Source: Clostridiales bacterium
Lineage (GTDB): Bacteria > Bacillota > Clostridia > Oscillospirales > Oscillospiraceae
DNA length: 13,280 nucleotides
Direction of reading: 5' to 3'
Assembly: GCA_003522945.1 (NCBI GenBank)
Contig: DPHR01000142.1
Location: 482 to 13,761, forward strand
A program made the translations under genes and the position numbers. Positions 1 to 6,906 of the stretch are shown piece by piece. The notes beneath the pieces were generated by a model. The model worked only from the letters and a program-made list of their open reading frames with translations. It did no database searches and was not told the DNA's origin. Position 1 is the stretch's first letter. Each line of letters begins with the position of its first letter.

Positions 1-2234
1 CCGCCGCGGTTCTGCACGCTGTATTCGCCGATGCGGGTGCGCTTGCCGTAGCCGTTCTCGGTAACGGTGAGCACCGCCGCGTCCTCGTCCGTGGCGCGCA
101 CCGCCGCGACGACCTCGTCGCCGTCCTTAAGACGGATGGCGCGCACACCGGCGGCCGTGCGGCCCATCGGACGGACGTCGTTTTCGTCGAACCGGATGGC
201 CATGCCGCCGCGCGTTACGACGAGCAGCTTCTCGCTGCCGTGCGTCGTGAGCGCCTGTACGAGCTCGTCGCCCTCGCGGATGTCGAGCGCGCGGATACCG
301 TTTTTGCGGACATTGCGCAGCTCGAGCTGCGACATGCGCTTCGTGACGCCGTTCTTCGTGAAGAACATGATGAAATCGTCCTCCTGCAGGCCCTTGCCGC
401 GGAGCATCGCGGAGATCTTCTCCTCCGGCTCGAGAGGCAGGATGTTGACGATGTTCGTGCCGCGCGCGCTGCGCCCGGCCTCGGGAATCTGGTAGCCCTT
501 GCGGACGTACACCTGCCCGCGGCTCGAGAAGAAGAGGATAAAATCGTGCGTCGAGGCGGTGAATACGCTCTCCACATAGTCCTCCTCGCGCGTAGCCATG
601 CCGCGCACGCCCTTTCCGCCGCGGCTCTGCGCGCGGTACTCGGCGGCGGGGGTACGCTTGATGTAGCCGTTGTGCGAAAGCGTGAAGACGCATTCTTCCT
701 CGGCGATGAGATCTTCCATGTCGATCTCGTCTTCCACATCCTGGATTTCGGTCTTGCGGTCGTCGCCGTACTTGTCGGCAATGGCGAGAAGCTCGTCCTT
801 CAGAACGCCCTTGAGCTTTTCGGGGTCTTCGAGCAGGGAGACGAGATATTCGATCTTCTTTTCCAGCTCGTCATACTCGTTCTGGAGCTTTTCGCGGTCG
901 AGTCCCTGCAGGGCTTTGAGGCGCATATCGAGAATGGCCTGCGCCTGCACATCGTCCAGCCCGAAGCGCGCCATGAGGTTTTCCTTGGCGTTATCGTAGC
1001 TCGTGCGGATGATATGGATGACCTCGTCGATGTTGTCCTGCGCGATGAGCAGTCCTTCGAGCAGATGGGCGCGCTCGCGCGCCTTGCGGAGATCGTACTT
1101 TGTGCGGCGCGTGATGACTTCTTCCTGGAACGTCAAATACTCGTCGAGAATGTGGCGCAGGGAGAGGATCTTCGGCTGGCGCTGGTTATCCACGAGCGCC
1201 AGATTGATGATGGAAAACGTGCTTTGCAGCTGCGTCTGGGCAAAGAGCTTGTTGAGCGCGACCTGGGGGTTGGCGTCGCGCTTGAGCTCGATGACGATGC
1301 GCATACCGTTGCGGTCGGACTCGTCGCGCAGATCGGAGATATCGTCGAGCCGCTTATCCTTGACCTGCTCGGCGATGTTCTTGATGAGCATCTTCTTGTT
1401 GACCTGATACGGCAGCTCGTTGACGATGATGCGGACACGGTTCTGTCCGTGCTCTTCAAACTCGGTGCGCGCGCGGATGGTGACCTTGCCGCGGCCCGTG
1501 GCGTAGGCGGCGCGGATACCGGCGCGGCCCATGATGATGCCCTTCGTCGGGAAGTCAGGGCCGTGGACGTGGCGCATGAGATCGTCGAGCGTCGCGTCCG
1601 GGTTATCGAGCACCTCGACCGCCGCGCCGATGACCTCGCGCAGGTTGTGCGGCGGGATGTTCGTTGCCATGCCGACGGCGATACCGGAGGAGCCGTTCAC
1701 GAGAAGCTGCGGAATGCGGCTCGGGAGCACGCGCGGCTCTTTTCTCGTCTCGTCAAAGTTGGGGTCCCAGTCTACGGTGTCCTTGTCGATGTCGCGGAGC
1801 ATTTCGTCCGCCATGCGGGCGAGACGCGCCTCGGTGTAACGGTAGGCCGCCGGGGGGTTGCCGTCCACGTCGCCGAAGTTGCCGTGGCCGTCGATGAGCG
1901 GGTAGCGCAGCGAAAAGTCCTGCGCCATGCGGACGAGCGCGTCGTACACCGAAGCGTCGCCGTGGGGGTGATACCGGCCGAGCACGTCGCCGACGGCGGT
2001 GGCGCACTTGCGGTAAGGCTTATCGCGCGTGAGGCCGTCCTCATACATCGCGTACAGAATGCGGCGGTGGACGGGCTTGAGCCCATCGCGCACGTCGGGC
2101 AGAGCGCGCCCGACGATGACGGACATGGCGTATTCAATATAGCTCTTTTCCATTTCCGAGACGAGCTCGGAGGAAACGATATGCTGTTCGGGGAAGGCAA
2201 TATCTTCCGGCTTATAATCGCGTTTGTGTGCCAT
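1..2234 (-). CDS. gyrA: DNA gyrase subunit A (3' end beyond window)
   Basis: Breakage-reunion subunit of the GyrA2GyrB2 type II topoisomerase, which introduces negative supercoils. My own translation of the minus strand from the ATG at 2234 stays open to the window edge (744 codons), so some tens of C-terminal residues are missing. The N-terminal winged-helix domain holds the segment HPHGDASVYD (residues 89-98) and the catalytic tyrosine in AAYRYTEAR (Tyr133, E. coli Tyr122). The C-terminal pinwheel begins with the GyrA box variant AQSRGGKG, in which Ser replaces the usual Arg, and a later blade has QNRGG at the very edge. The start is supported by AGGAGG (2242-2247), seven bases upstream, overlapping the gyrB stop by one base. 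The gap to gyrB is 12 bp, so the two are surely co-transcribed. Ala94 occupies the E. coli Ser83 position (see findings). The identification is secure. Confidence 0.97.
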   Translation of the reverse strand, partial: MAHKRDYKPEDIAFPEQHIVSSELVSEMEKSYIEYAMSVIVGRALPDVRDGLKPVHRRILYAMYEDGLTRDKPYRKCATAVGDVLGRYHPHGDASVYDALVRMAQDFSLRYPLIDGHGNFGDVDGNPPAAYRYTEARLARMADEMLRDIDKDTVDWDPNFDETRKEPRVLPSRIPQLLVNGSSGIAVGMATNIPPHNLREVIGAAVEVLDNPDATLDDLMRHVHGPDFPTKGIIMGRAGIRAAYATGRGKVTIRARTEFEEHGQNRVRIIVNELPYQVNKKMLIKNIAEQVKDKRLDDISDLRDESDRNGMRIVIELKRDANPQVALNKLFAQTQLQSTFSIINLALVDNQRQPKILSLRHILDEYLTFQEEVITRRTKYDLRKARERAHLLEGLLIAQDNIDEVIHIIRTSYDNAKENLMARFGLDDVQAQAILDMRLKALQGLDREKLQNEYDELEKKIEYLVSLLEDPEKLKGVLKDELLAIADKYGDDRKTEIQDVEDEIDMEDLIAEEECVFTLSHNGYIKRTPAAEYRAQSRGGKGVRGMATREEDYVESVFTASTHDFILFFSSRGQVYVRKGYQIPEAGRSARGTNIVNILPLEPEEKISAMLRGKGLQEDDFIMFFTKNGVTKRMSQLELRNVRKNGIRALDIREGDELVQALTTHGSEKLLVVTRGGMAIRFDENDVRPMGRTAAGVRAIRLKDGDEVVAAVRATDEDAAVLTVTENGYGKRTRIGEYSVQNRG

Positions 2235-2246
2235 TATGCCGCCTCC

Positions 2247-4178
2247 TTAATAATCCAGATTGACGACGTAGCGCGCCTTGGTCTCGATCCACGCGCGGCG
2301 CGGCTCGACCTCGTCGCCCATGAGAACGGTAAATATCTCATCGGCGCGCTGCGCGTCCTCGAGCGTGATGCGGCGGAGCGTCCGGCGCTCGGGGTCCATC
2401 GTCGTTTCCCAGAGCTCGTGCGGGTCCATCTCGCCGAGACCTTTGAAGCGGGAGATGTCCACCTTCGCGTCCGGGTTGTCGCCGCGCAGCTCGCGGGAGA
2501 TCGCGTCGCGCTCTTCGTCGGAGTACGCCACGCGCTGCTGCTTGCCGCGGCTCAGCTTGAAGAGCGGCGGCACGGCGGAATAGACATAGCCGTTTTCGAT
2601 GAGCGGCCGCATATACCGGAAGAAGAACGTGAGCAAAAGCGTCCGGATGTGCGAGCCGTCCACATCGGCATCGGCCATGATGACGATCTTGTGATAGCGG
2701 AGCTTATCGATGTTGAACTCATTGCCGATGCCCGCGCCGAGCGCGACGATCAGCGGATAGAGCTTGTCGTTGCCGTAGATCTTATCGACGCGCGCCTTCT
2801 CAACGTTGAGCATCTTGCCCCACATGGCGAGAATGGCCTGGAAGCGGGAGTCGCGCCCCTGAATGGCGCTGCCCGCGGCGCTGTCGCCCTCGACGATGTA
2901 AATTTCGCAGAGGGACGGGTCGCGCTCGTTGCAGTCCTGCAGCTTATCCGGCATCTGGCCGGACTCCAGCCCGGTCTTGCGGCGGACGCTGTCGCGCGCC
3001 TTGCGCGCGGCCTCGCGCGCGCGGGAGGCGGAAATGCCTTTTTCCAAGATCTGCTTGGCAACGGCGGGGTTTTCTTCAAAGAACTGCTCGAGTTTGTCGC
3101 TCACAACGCTGTCCACCATCGTGCGGATGTCGCTGTTGCCGAGCTTGGATTTTGTCTGGCCTTCAAACTGCGGGTTTTCGAGCTTTACGGAGATGACGGC
3201 GGTGAGACCCTCGCGGCAGTCCTCGCCGGAGAGCGTCTCCTCGTCCTTCAAAATCTTTCTCGATTTGCCGTAGGCGTTGATCACGCGGGTGAGCGCCGTG
3301 CGGAAGCCGGTCTCGTGCATGCCGCCCTCGGGCGTGAGAATGTTGTTGGCGAAGGACTCGATGCGCTCATCGTAGCCGTCGTTCCACTGCATGGCGATCT
3401 CGCACATGGAGGTGTCCCGCTCGCCGGACATATAAATGACGTTCTCGTGCACCGGCGTTTTGTGGCGGTTGAGCTCGGTGACAAACTCGCGGATGCCGCC
3501 CTCGTAGCACAGTTCCTGCCGCTGCTCCTGCTCGGGACGCTTGTCCTCCATGATGATGGTGAGACCGGCGTTCAGAAACGCCTGCTCACGCATGCGCTTG
3601 AAGAGCACGCCATAGTTATAGACCGTGTCGTCAAACATCTCAGGATCGGGATGGAAGCGCACCTGCGTGCCGTGTTTGTCGGTCTTGCCGACGATCTTCA
3701 TCTCCTGCGTGATATGGCCGCGGGAGAATTTCATCTCATAGATATTGCCGTTTTTGAATACGCGCACTTCAAGCCAGTCCGAGAGCGCGTTTACCACGCT
3801 CGCGCCGACGCCGTGCAGACCGCCGGAGACCTTATAGCCCCCGCCGCCGAACTTTCCGCCCGCGTGCAGCACCGTATAGACGACCTCGAGCGCTGGCTTG
3901 CCCGTCTGCTCCTGAATGTCCACAGGGATGCCGCGGCCGTTATCGGTCACACAGATGCTCTCGCCGTCTTCAATGGAGACCTCGATATGCGTGCAGAAGC
4001 CCGCGAGCGCCTCGTCGATGGCGTTATCCACGATCTCGTATACAAGGTGATGCAGACCGCTCGTGCTCGTCGAGCCGATGTACATGCCCGGGCGCATACG
4101 CACCGCTTCCAGACCTTCAAGAACCTGGATCTGACTGGCGTCATAGGTATTGGGATTGACTGGTGTATTTTCCGACAT
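2247..4178 (-). CDS. gyrB: DNA gyrase subunit B
   Basis: ATPase subunit of gyrase, 643 residues, the usual length for Gram-positive GyrB without the E. coli insertion. The GHKL ATPase domain shows the general-base glutamate in YEIVDNAIDEALAG (Glu48), DNGRGIP (79-85), GGLHGVGASVVNALS (119-133) and the transducer lysine in QTKSKLGN (Lys343). The TOPRIM domain has EGDSAAGSA (430-438, metal-binding Glu430) and MADADVDGSH (501-510). The tail motif FKGLGEMDPHELWETTM (578-594) contacts GyrA. Normal GyrB reads EGDSAGGSA and PL(R/K)GK; here these are EGDSAAGSA and AMWGK, with Trp453 at the E. coli Lys447 position. GGAGG lies seven bases before the ATG. The gene sits 18 bp after remB and 12 bp before gyrA. 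It could in principle be ParE, but placement beside gyrA in the dnaA cluster argues for GyrB. Confidence 0.97.
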   Translation of the reverse strand: MSENTPVNPNTYDASQIQVLEGLEAVRMRPGMYIGSTSTSGLHHLVYEIVDNAIDEALAGFCTHIEVSIEDGESICVTDNGRGIPVDIQEQTGKPALEVVYTVLHAGGKFGGGGYKVSGGLHGVGASVVNALSDWLEVRVFKNGNIYEMKFSRGHITQEMKIVGKTDKHGTQVRFHPDPEMFDDTVYNYGVLFKRMREQAFLNAGLTIIMEDKRPEQEQRQELCYEGGIREFVTELNRHKTPVHENVIYMSGERDTSMCEIAMQWNDGYDERIESFANNILTPEGGMHETGFRTALTRVINAYGKSRKILKDEETLSGEDCREGLTAVISVKLENPQFEGQTKSKLGNSDIRTMVDSVVSDKLEQFFEENPAVAKQILEKGISASRAREAARKARDSVRRKTGLESGQMPDKLQDCNERDPSLCEIYIVEGDSAAGSAIQGRDSRFQAILAMWGKMLNVEKARVDKIYGNDKLYPLIVALGAGIGNEFNIDKLRYHKIVIMADADVDGSHIRTLLLTFFFRYMRPLIENGYVYSAVPPLFKLSRGKQQRVAYSDEERDAISRELRGDNPDAKVDISRFKGLGEMDPHELWETTMDPERRTLRRITLEDAQRADEIFTVLMGDEVEPRRAWIETKARYVVNLDY

Positions 4179-4196
4179 GGGTGTTCCTCCATGAGT

Positions 4197-4457
4197 TTAA
4201 TCAAAGGATATATTCTCCGCGCGCTTCAAAAGCGTCGCGGTGTTGAGCTGCGATAGATAGATCCGGGTCTTTCCGTCCTCCCGGCAGACGACGAACGATT
4301 TGGGGAGATCGTCCGCCACGTTCACCACCTTGCCCGCCTTCTCCGCGGCGCGGAGAGCTTCCCGCGTGATATGCGAGGAGCTGGCGTTATCGAGATCGCA
4401 CACGGCGACGATGCTGTCGGTCCGCACGACCGTTTCCGCGCCTAAATGGAGGTACAT
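4197..4457 (-). CDS. remB: RemB/YaaB-type DUF370 protein
   Basis: Small 86-residue protein of the DUF370 family. It matches the Bacillus subtilis YaaB/RemB pattern: MYLHLGAETVV at the N-terminus, ITREALRAAEKAGKVVN in the middle, DDLPKSFVV, and a closing LSQLNTATLLKRAE. The position between recF and gyrB is the conserved RemB position in Firmicutes. In B. subtilis the related RemA is a DNA-binding activator of biofilm matrix genes and RemB is a paralogue with a modest matrix role. What it does here is unknown. The ATG at 4457 lies inside the recF 3' end, a 16-base overlap, and no strong Shine-Dalgarno sequence is visible (AAAGGAC about 13 bases upstream). Translation may therefore be coupled to recF. 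No membrane segments or signal peptide are seen. Family assignment is firm; function is inferred only. Confidence 0.9.
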   Translation of the reverse strand: MYLHLGAETVVRTDSIVAVCDLDNASSSHITREALRAAEKAGKVVNVADDLPKSFVVCREDGKTRIYLSQLNTATLLKRAENISFD

Positions 4458-5560
4458 ACTTCGTTTACCCGTCCTTTGTCCATATAAAGTACGCGACCGC
4501 CCGTCATGCGCTCTACGCTCGCCGCCTCGCAGCAGCTCACAAGCGTCTGTCCGCCGCCGATGCGGTTCAAAACAAACTCCTGCCGGGCGCTGTCGAGCTC
4601 GGACAAAACGTCGTCAAGCAGCAGCACCGGTGTCTCGCCGGTCTCGGCGAGGAATATTTCCCGCTCGGCGAGCTTCAAGGAGAGCGCCGCCGTGCGTGTC
4701 TGACCCTGGGAGGCATAGCTCCGTGCGTCCGCGCCGTTGATGGTGATCAGAAGATCGTCCTTATGCGCGCCGACGAGACAGAGACCGCTCTCGATCTCCG
4801 CGCCGCGCAGCTGGCGCTGCCGTTCGGAGACCGCCTCGTATATCTCCCGCTCCGCCGCCGCGGGGTCTTCCACGGTCGAAACGGTGGTGTAGGTGAGCGT
4901 GAGATCCTCCGTACCGCGGGAAAATTCGCTCTGCACGCTTCGCGCGGTCTCGGCGAGCCGTCTTGCAAACGACGCGCGGTAACGGATGATCTTCGCCGAG
5001 CACATACACATTCCGTCCGAGAATACGTCCAGCGTATCGAGAAGCGAGGGCTTTTCCCGCCAGTCGCGCAGAATGCGCGTTTTATTCTCCTGCAATCGCC
5101 GGTATTCGGCGATGAGCGCGCCGTAGCCGGGGCGGAGCTGCGTGATGGCGGCATCGATCATCCGCCGCCGGAGCGACGCCGCGCCGCGGATCATGGCGAG
5201 ATCGTCCGGGGAAAAGAGGATCGCTTTCAGGCACTGCTCTGTTTCTCCCGCCGAGAGCTTCACGCCGTTGCGCTTCATTGTGCGCGTCCGGCCGCGGCGG
5301 AGCAATATCTCCATGCGCTGCTCTCTCTCTGACGCGAAATACTCTCCGCGCACCGCCGCCTCGTCCTTTTCAAAGGCGATGAGCTCCTTATCGTAATACG
5401 TGCGGAAGCTCTTCGCTCCAGTGAGCATATATACCGCTTCGAGAAGCGTCGTTTTTCCCTGCGCGTTCGCTCCCGCGATGACGTTCACGCCCGGTGAAAA
5501 TTCGCACCGGCCGCCCTGCAGCAGACGGAAATTTTCCGTCTGCACCGCATCGACGCGCAT
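4442..5560 (-). CDS. recF: DNA replication and repair protein RecF
   Basis: SMC-like ABC ATPase of 372 residues that, with RecO and RecR, helps load RecA at single-strand gaps. The Walker A motif GANAQGKTT is at residues 30-38, the ABC signature region SQGQTRTAALSLKLAE starts near 284, and Walker B PVLLLDDVLSELD starts near 311 with the D-loop SELD. The length is normal for the family. The same frame is open upstream of the ATG into dnaN, but MRVDAVQTENFR is the canonical RecF beginning. The ATG overlaps the dnaN stop by one base (TGATG), so translation is probably coupled to dnaN; GGAAGG just upstream is a weak ribosome binding site. In Bacillus an S4-domain gene separates dnaN and recF, and here it is absent. 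Confidence 0.96.
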   Translation of the reverse strand: MRVDAVQTENFRLLQGGRCEFSPGVNVIAGANAQGKTTLLEAVYMLTGAKSFRTYYDKELIAFEKDEAAVRGEYFASEREQRMEILLRRGRTRTMKRNGVKLSAGETEQCLKAILFSPDDLAMIRGAASLRRRMIDAAITQLRPGYGALIAEYRRLQENKTRILRDWREKPSLLDTLDVFSDGMCMCSAKIIRYRASFARRLAETARSVQSEFSRGTEDLTLTYTTVSTVEDPAAAEREIYEAVSERQRQLRGAEIESGLCLVGAHKDDLLITINGADARSYASQGQTRTAALSLKLAEREIFLAETGETPVLLLDDVLSELDSARQEFVLNRIGGGQTLVSCCEAASVERMTGGRVLYMDKGRVNEVCTSI

Positions 5561-6672
5561 CAGCCTTCCGCGCGCAGACGCACGGGCAGGATCATGTAAA
5601 GAAAGCTGTCGCCGCCGTCCTCCGGCGTGATGATGCAGGGGGCGCTGCCGTTCACAATGTTGATGCGCAGCGTGTCGGCGGGCGCTGCCTTGAAAGCGTC
5701 CATGAGATAGCTGTTGTTGAAGCCGACGATCATGCCGCCGCCGTCGCCCTCGAGCGGGCAGCAGTCCTCCGCGCGGCCGAGCGGCGTGGCGCAGGTGATG
5801 GTGAGCATGTTTTCTCCGAACACGCACCGGAGCGGGTTTTTCGTGCGGTCGTCGATGATGAGGCTCACGCGGTCCGTGCAGCGGATGAGATCGGCGCGCT
5901 GCGCCTTGAGCTGGATGGGAAAATCGCCGGGAACGGTCTTGCGGAAGTTCAGAAATTCGCCTTCCAGACGGCGGGAAATGAGCACCGTATCTCCCACGGA
6001 GAACGAAACGTGCTTGCTGCCGACGGCGATCTTCACCGGCTCCTCGGGACTCATGCAGATCTTCTCGAGATCGGAGAGAGCAGCGCCCGGCACGATGAAT
6101 TTGAGACTTTCCACATCGCACGTCTCCACCGGCTCGCGGCGGAGCGCCATGCGGTAGCCGTCTACGGCTACCATGGTCATAGTGTTGTCATCGACCTCGA
6201 TGAGCGCGCCGGTGTACACCGGGCGGGACTCGTTTGTGGAGATAGCGAAGCTCGTCTCGGCGATCATGCGCGCCATCGTGTCCTGCGGCAGGGAGAGATT
6301 GCTGCAGTAGTCGAGCGACGGAAGGTCGGGGAAATCGTCCGACGCCGTGCCGGAAATATTGTAATCGGCGTTGCCGCAGGCGATGTTCACGGCGTTATTC
6401 TCGTCCGAGCAGACCGAAACGATGCCGTCCGGCAGCTTGCGCACGATGTCGCCGAAGAGCTTGGCGTTGATCACCACGCTGCCAGGCGCGGACACGTCCG
6501 CCTCAAACGTCGTATAAATGCCCTTTTTAAGATCATAGCCCGTGACGCGGACGTTGTGTCCGGCCTCGATGAGCAGACCCTCCATTGCCGGGATCGGGCT
6601 TTTGGAAGCGGCGGCGCGGCCCGCGGTGGCGACGGCGAGACTGAGCAGATATTTCTCACAGGTGAATTTCAT
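5560..6672 (-). CDS. dnaN: DNA polymerase III beta subunit (sliding clamp)
   Basis: Ring-shaped processivity clamp, 370 residues, the usual length for a three-domain beta clamp. The start MKFTCEKYLLSLAVATAGRA and the following segment, SPIPAMEGLLIEA, are typical of domain 1. Other landmarks are DDFPDLPSL, RPVYTGALIEVD, MVAVDGYRMALRR (the conserved VATDGHRLA region) and the C-terminal FLYMILPVRL, which forms part of the partner-binding pocket. The tail extends five residues past the usual end (LRAEG). GGAGG lies seven bases before the ATG. Upstream is the DnaA-box region; downstream the stop overlaps the recF start by one base. Identification is secure from sequence and place. Confidence 0.96.
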   Translation of the reverse strand: MKFTCEKYLLSLAVATAGRAAASKSPIPAMEGLLIEAGHNVRVTGYDLKKGIYTTFEADVSAPGSVVINAKLFGDIVRKLPDGIVSVCSDENNAVNIACGNADYNISGTASDDFPDLPSLDYCSNLSLPQDTMARMIAETSFAISTNESRPVYTGALIEVDDNTMTMVAVDGYRMALRREPVETCDVESLKFIVPGAALSDLEKICMSPEEPVKIAVGSKHVSFSVGDTVLISRRLEGEFLNFRKTVPGDFPIQLKAQRADLIRCTDRVSLIIDDRTKNPLRCVFGENMLTITCATPLGRAEDCCPLEGDGGGMIVGFNNSYLMDAFKAAPADTLRINIVNGSAPCIITPEDGGDSFLYMILPVRLRAEG

Positions 6673-6745
6673 GGCGATTCCTCCGTTTCTTCCAGAAAGA
6701 AAGATAGAATATTTTTTAGAAGCGAGTATCAGTAGAACAAAAACT

Positions 6746-6754
6746 TGTGGAAAA
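6746..6754 (-). promoter_or_regulatory. DnaA box TTTTCCACA, dnaN-proximal
   Basis: Exact match to TTWTNCACA on the minus strand. It is the box nearest dnaN and to the A+T-rich stretch that follows, so it is the likely edge of the initiator array. Confidence 0.75.
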
Positions 6755-6788
6755 CTCCGCGAAAGCCTTGAAAATCAAGGATTTTGGA

Positions 6789-6827
6789 TGTGGAAAACTT
6801 CAGGGGTAATTTTCCACAGTTTCCACA
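6789..6827. promoter_or_regulatory. Central DnaA-box group (three boxes)
   Basis: A minus-strand TTTTCCACA (6789-6797), a + strand TTTTCCACA (6810-6818) and a directly abutting + strand GTTTCCACA (6819-6827). The last two form a nine-base-period tandem with no spacer. The first two point away from each other. Confidence 0.7.
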
Positions 6828-6867
6828 TCGGGACGGAACGAAAAAGTTTTGAACATTTATAAACAGT

Positions 6868-6892
6868 TTTTCCACATACATCTTGTGGAAAA
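6868..6892. promoter_or_regulatory. Inverted DnaA-box pair next to the dnaA stop
   Basis: A + strand TTTTCCACA (6868-6876) faces a minus-strand TTTTCCACA (6884-6892) across a seven-base spacer, making a 25-bp palindrome. It begins 15 bases downstream of the dnaA stop codon. Confidence 0.75.
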
Positions 6893-6906
6893 CTTTATTT
6901 TTGCTG

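Larger units (their letters stand above)
6673..6906. other. Probable replication origin (oriC) between dnaA and dnaN
   Basis: This 234-bp non-coding gap holds five exact copies of the DnaA-box variant TTTTCCACA and one GTTTCCACA. On the + strand they are at 6810-6818, 6868-6876 and 6819-6827 (variant); on the minus strand at 6746-6754, 6789-6797 and 6884-6892. The dnaN-proximal end, 6705-6722, is A+T-rich and could be the unwinding element. In Bacillus subtilis the functional origin also lies between dnaA and dnaN. The region may also carry regulatory sites for dnaN; no convincing dnaN promoter was found. The origin call rests on box density and gene context; the unwinding site itself is a guess. 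Confidence 0.85.

Noticed and set aside
4023..4031. TTATCCACG in gyrB, and the same at 1184-1192 in gyrA
   Set aside because: Eight of nine bases match a DnaA box, but both are isolated inside coding sequence and lack the final A; probably chance.
240..4256. A 1338-codon open frame on the + strand
   Set aside because: It runs antisense to gyrA, gyrB and part of remB, all of which are certain. High GC at third codon positions leaves the opposite frame open by chance. The translation is repetitive in Val, Asp, Ala, His and Leu with no family likeness.
5494..6735. A 413-codon open frame on the + strand
   Set aside because: Antisense to dnaN, and its tail crosses into the DnaA-box region. It has the same shadow composition and no recognisable domain.
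6766..6780. Inverted repeat CCTTGA-AAA-TCAAGG in the dnaA-dnaN gap as a dnaA terminator
   Set aside because: Six-base stem with three-base loop and no T-run on the minus strand, so not a convincing terminator.
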